From the NCBI GenBank assembly GCA_964414265.1, contig CAYPVT010000012.1, forward strand, positions 1 to 19,824: a stretch of 19,824 nt of DNA, given 5' to 3'. A program made the translations under genes and the position numbers. The notes beneath the pieces were generated by a model. It had not been told where the DNA came from and made no database searches. It saw only the letters and a list, made by a program, of their open reading frames with translations. Below are positions 19,725 through 19,824 of this stretch, piece by piece (positions within the stretch are counted from its first letter, which is position 1; the number at the start of each line of letters is the position of its first letter). The stretch is from VMEP01 sp964414265. Lineage in GTDB: Bacteria; Patescibacteriota; Minisyncoccia; Phycocordibacterales; VMEP01.

Positions 19725-19824
19725 ATAGGAAATAAGAAGAGCATATGGTGGATGCCTTGGCTCTAAAAGGCGATGAAGGACGTGGCGTGGCGACGATATG
19801 TTTCGGGGAGGTGCCTAGCAACCT
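19725..19824 (+). rRNA. rrl: 23S ribosomal RNA, 5' end (continues past the window)
   Basis: GCATATGGTGGATGCCTTGG, then AGGCGATGAAGGACGTG and CGATA, matches the conserved start of bacterial 23S (E. coli GUACACGGUGGAUGCC...GGCGAUGAAGGACGUG). Aligning on GGTGGATGCC puts the mature 5' end near 19725, within a few bases. About 100 nt are present. The gene upstream is protein-coding, so no 16S precedes it. Confidence 0.95.

Noticed and set aside
19357..19821. minus-strand ORFs of 70-74 codons over the rRNA promoter, leader and 23S
   Set aside because: Antisense shadows of a consensus promoter, structured leader and conserved 23S sequence.

Overview
The window looks like chromosomal DNA from a Candidate Phyla Radiation (Patescibacteria/Parcubacteria-type) bacterium. 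Supporting signs are: compact AT-rich DNA with a standard code (TGA is a stop); nearly every start lacks a Shine-Dalgarno sequence and several promoters sit almost on the ATG; a very large exported S-layer-like protein with an N-terminal peptidoglycan-binding domain; a Parcubacteria-type HTH protein and a winged-helix/nucleotidyltransferase-like protein; and a 23S rRNA gene with no 16S gene beside it. The lineage is inferred from gene content and was not tested by phylogeny.

Layout. 0.1-1.5 kb: rpsF-ssb-rpsR operon with terminator; rpsR is split by an artefactual 100-N gap. 1.55-1.9 kb: a GC-richer unknown ORF. 1.95-6.6 kb (minus strand): efp, recA, a membrane-anchored Ig/Big-like protein and ftsK. 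6.7-8.5 kb: an HTH protein between structured repeat elements. 8.5-12.0 kb: the 1168-residue S-layer-like protein with a long leader and strong terminator. 12.1-14.1 kb: an inverted-repeat-rich island with a TPR protein, a 47-residue membrane protein and a REP-associated tyrosine transposase (RAYT) with its REP palindromes. 14.1-16.2 kb: three membrane proteins, the last of the DUF1360 type. 16.25-17.85 kb: L10 leader, rplJ and rplL, with a structured repeat array fused to the rplL 3' end. 17.9-19.35 kb: a wHTH protein and an MscS-related membrane protein. 19.39-19.82 kb: a consensus promoter, an attenuator-like leader and the 5' end of 23S rRNA.

The most interesting signal is a dispersed family of about 90-bp elements at 6.7, 8.0 and 17.5-17.8 kb. 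Each has two inner hairpins with conserved loops (G-R-M-G and AGCA), and the two stand-alone copies also have a long perfect outer stem. The stems differ in sequence between copies but stay complementary, which indicates selection or templating on structure. In the rplL copy the array has displaced the gene's ancestral VELK-stop ending about 275 bp downstream. A second, unrelated palindrome family (arms ATCCAAGGG / CCCTTGGAT) clusters around and inside the RAYT gene and is translated there as IQGMPLDK.

Both N gaps are flanked by identical 55-bp sequences. They are almost certainly unmerged contig overlaps, so each locus should be 155 bp shorter and is intact once collapsed.
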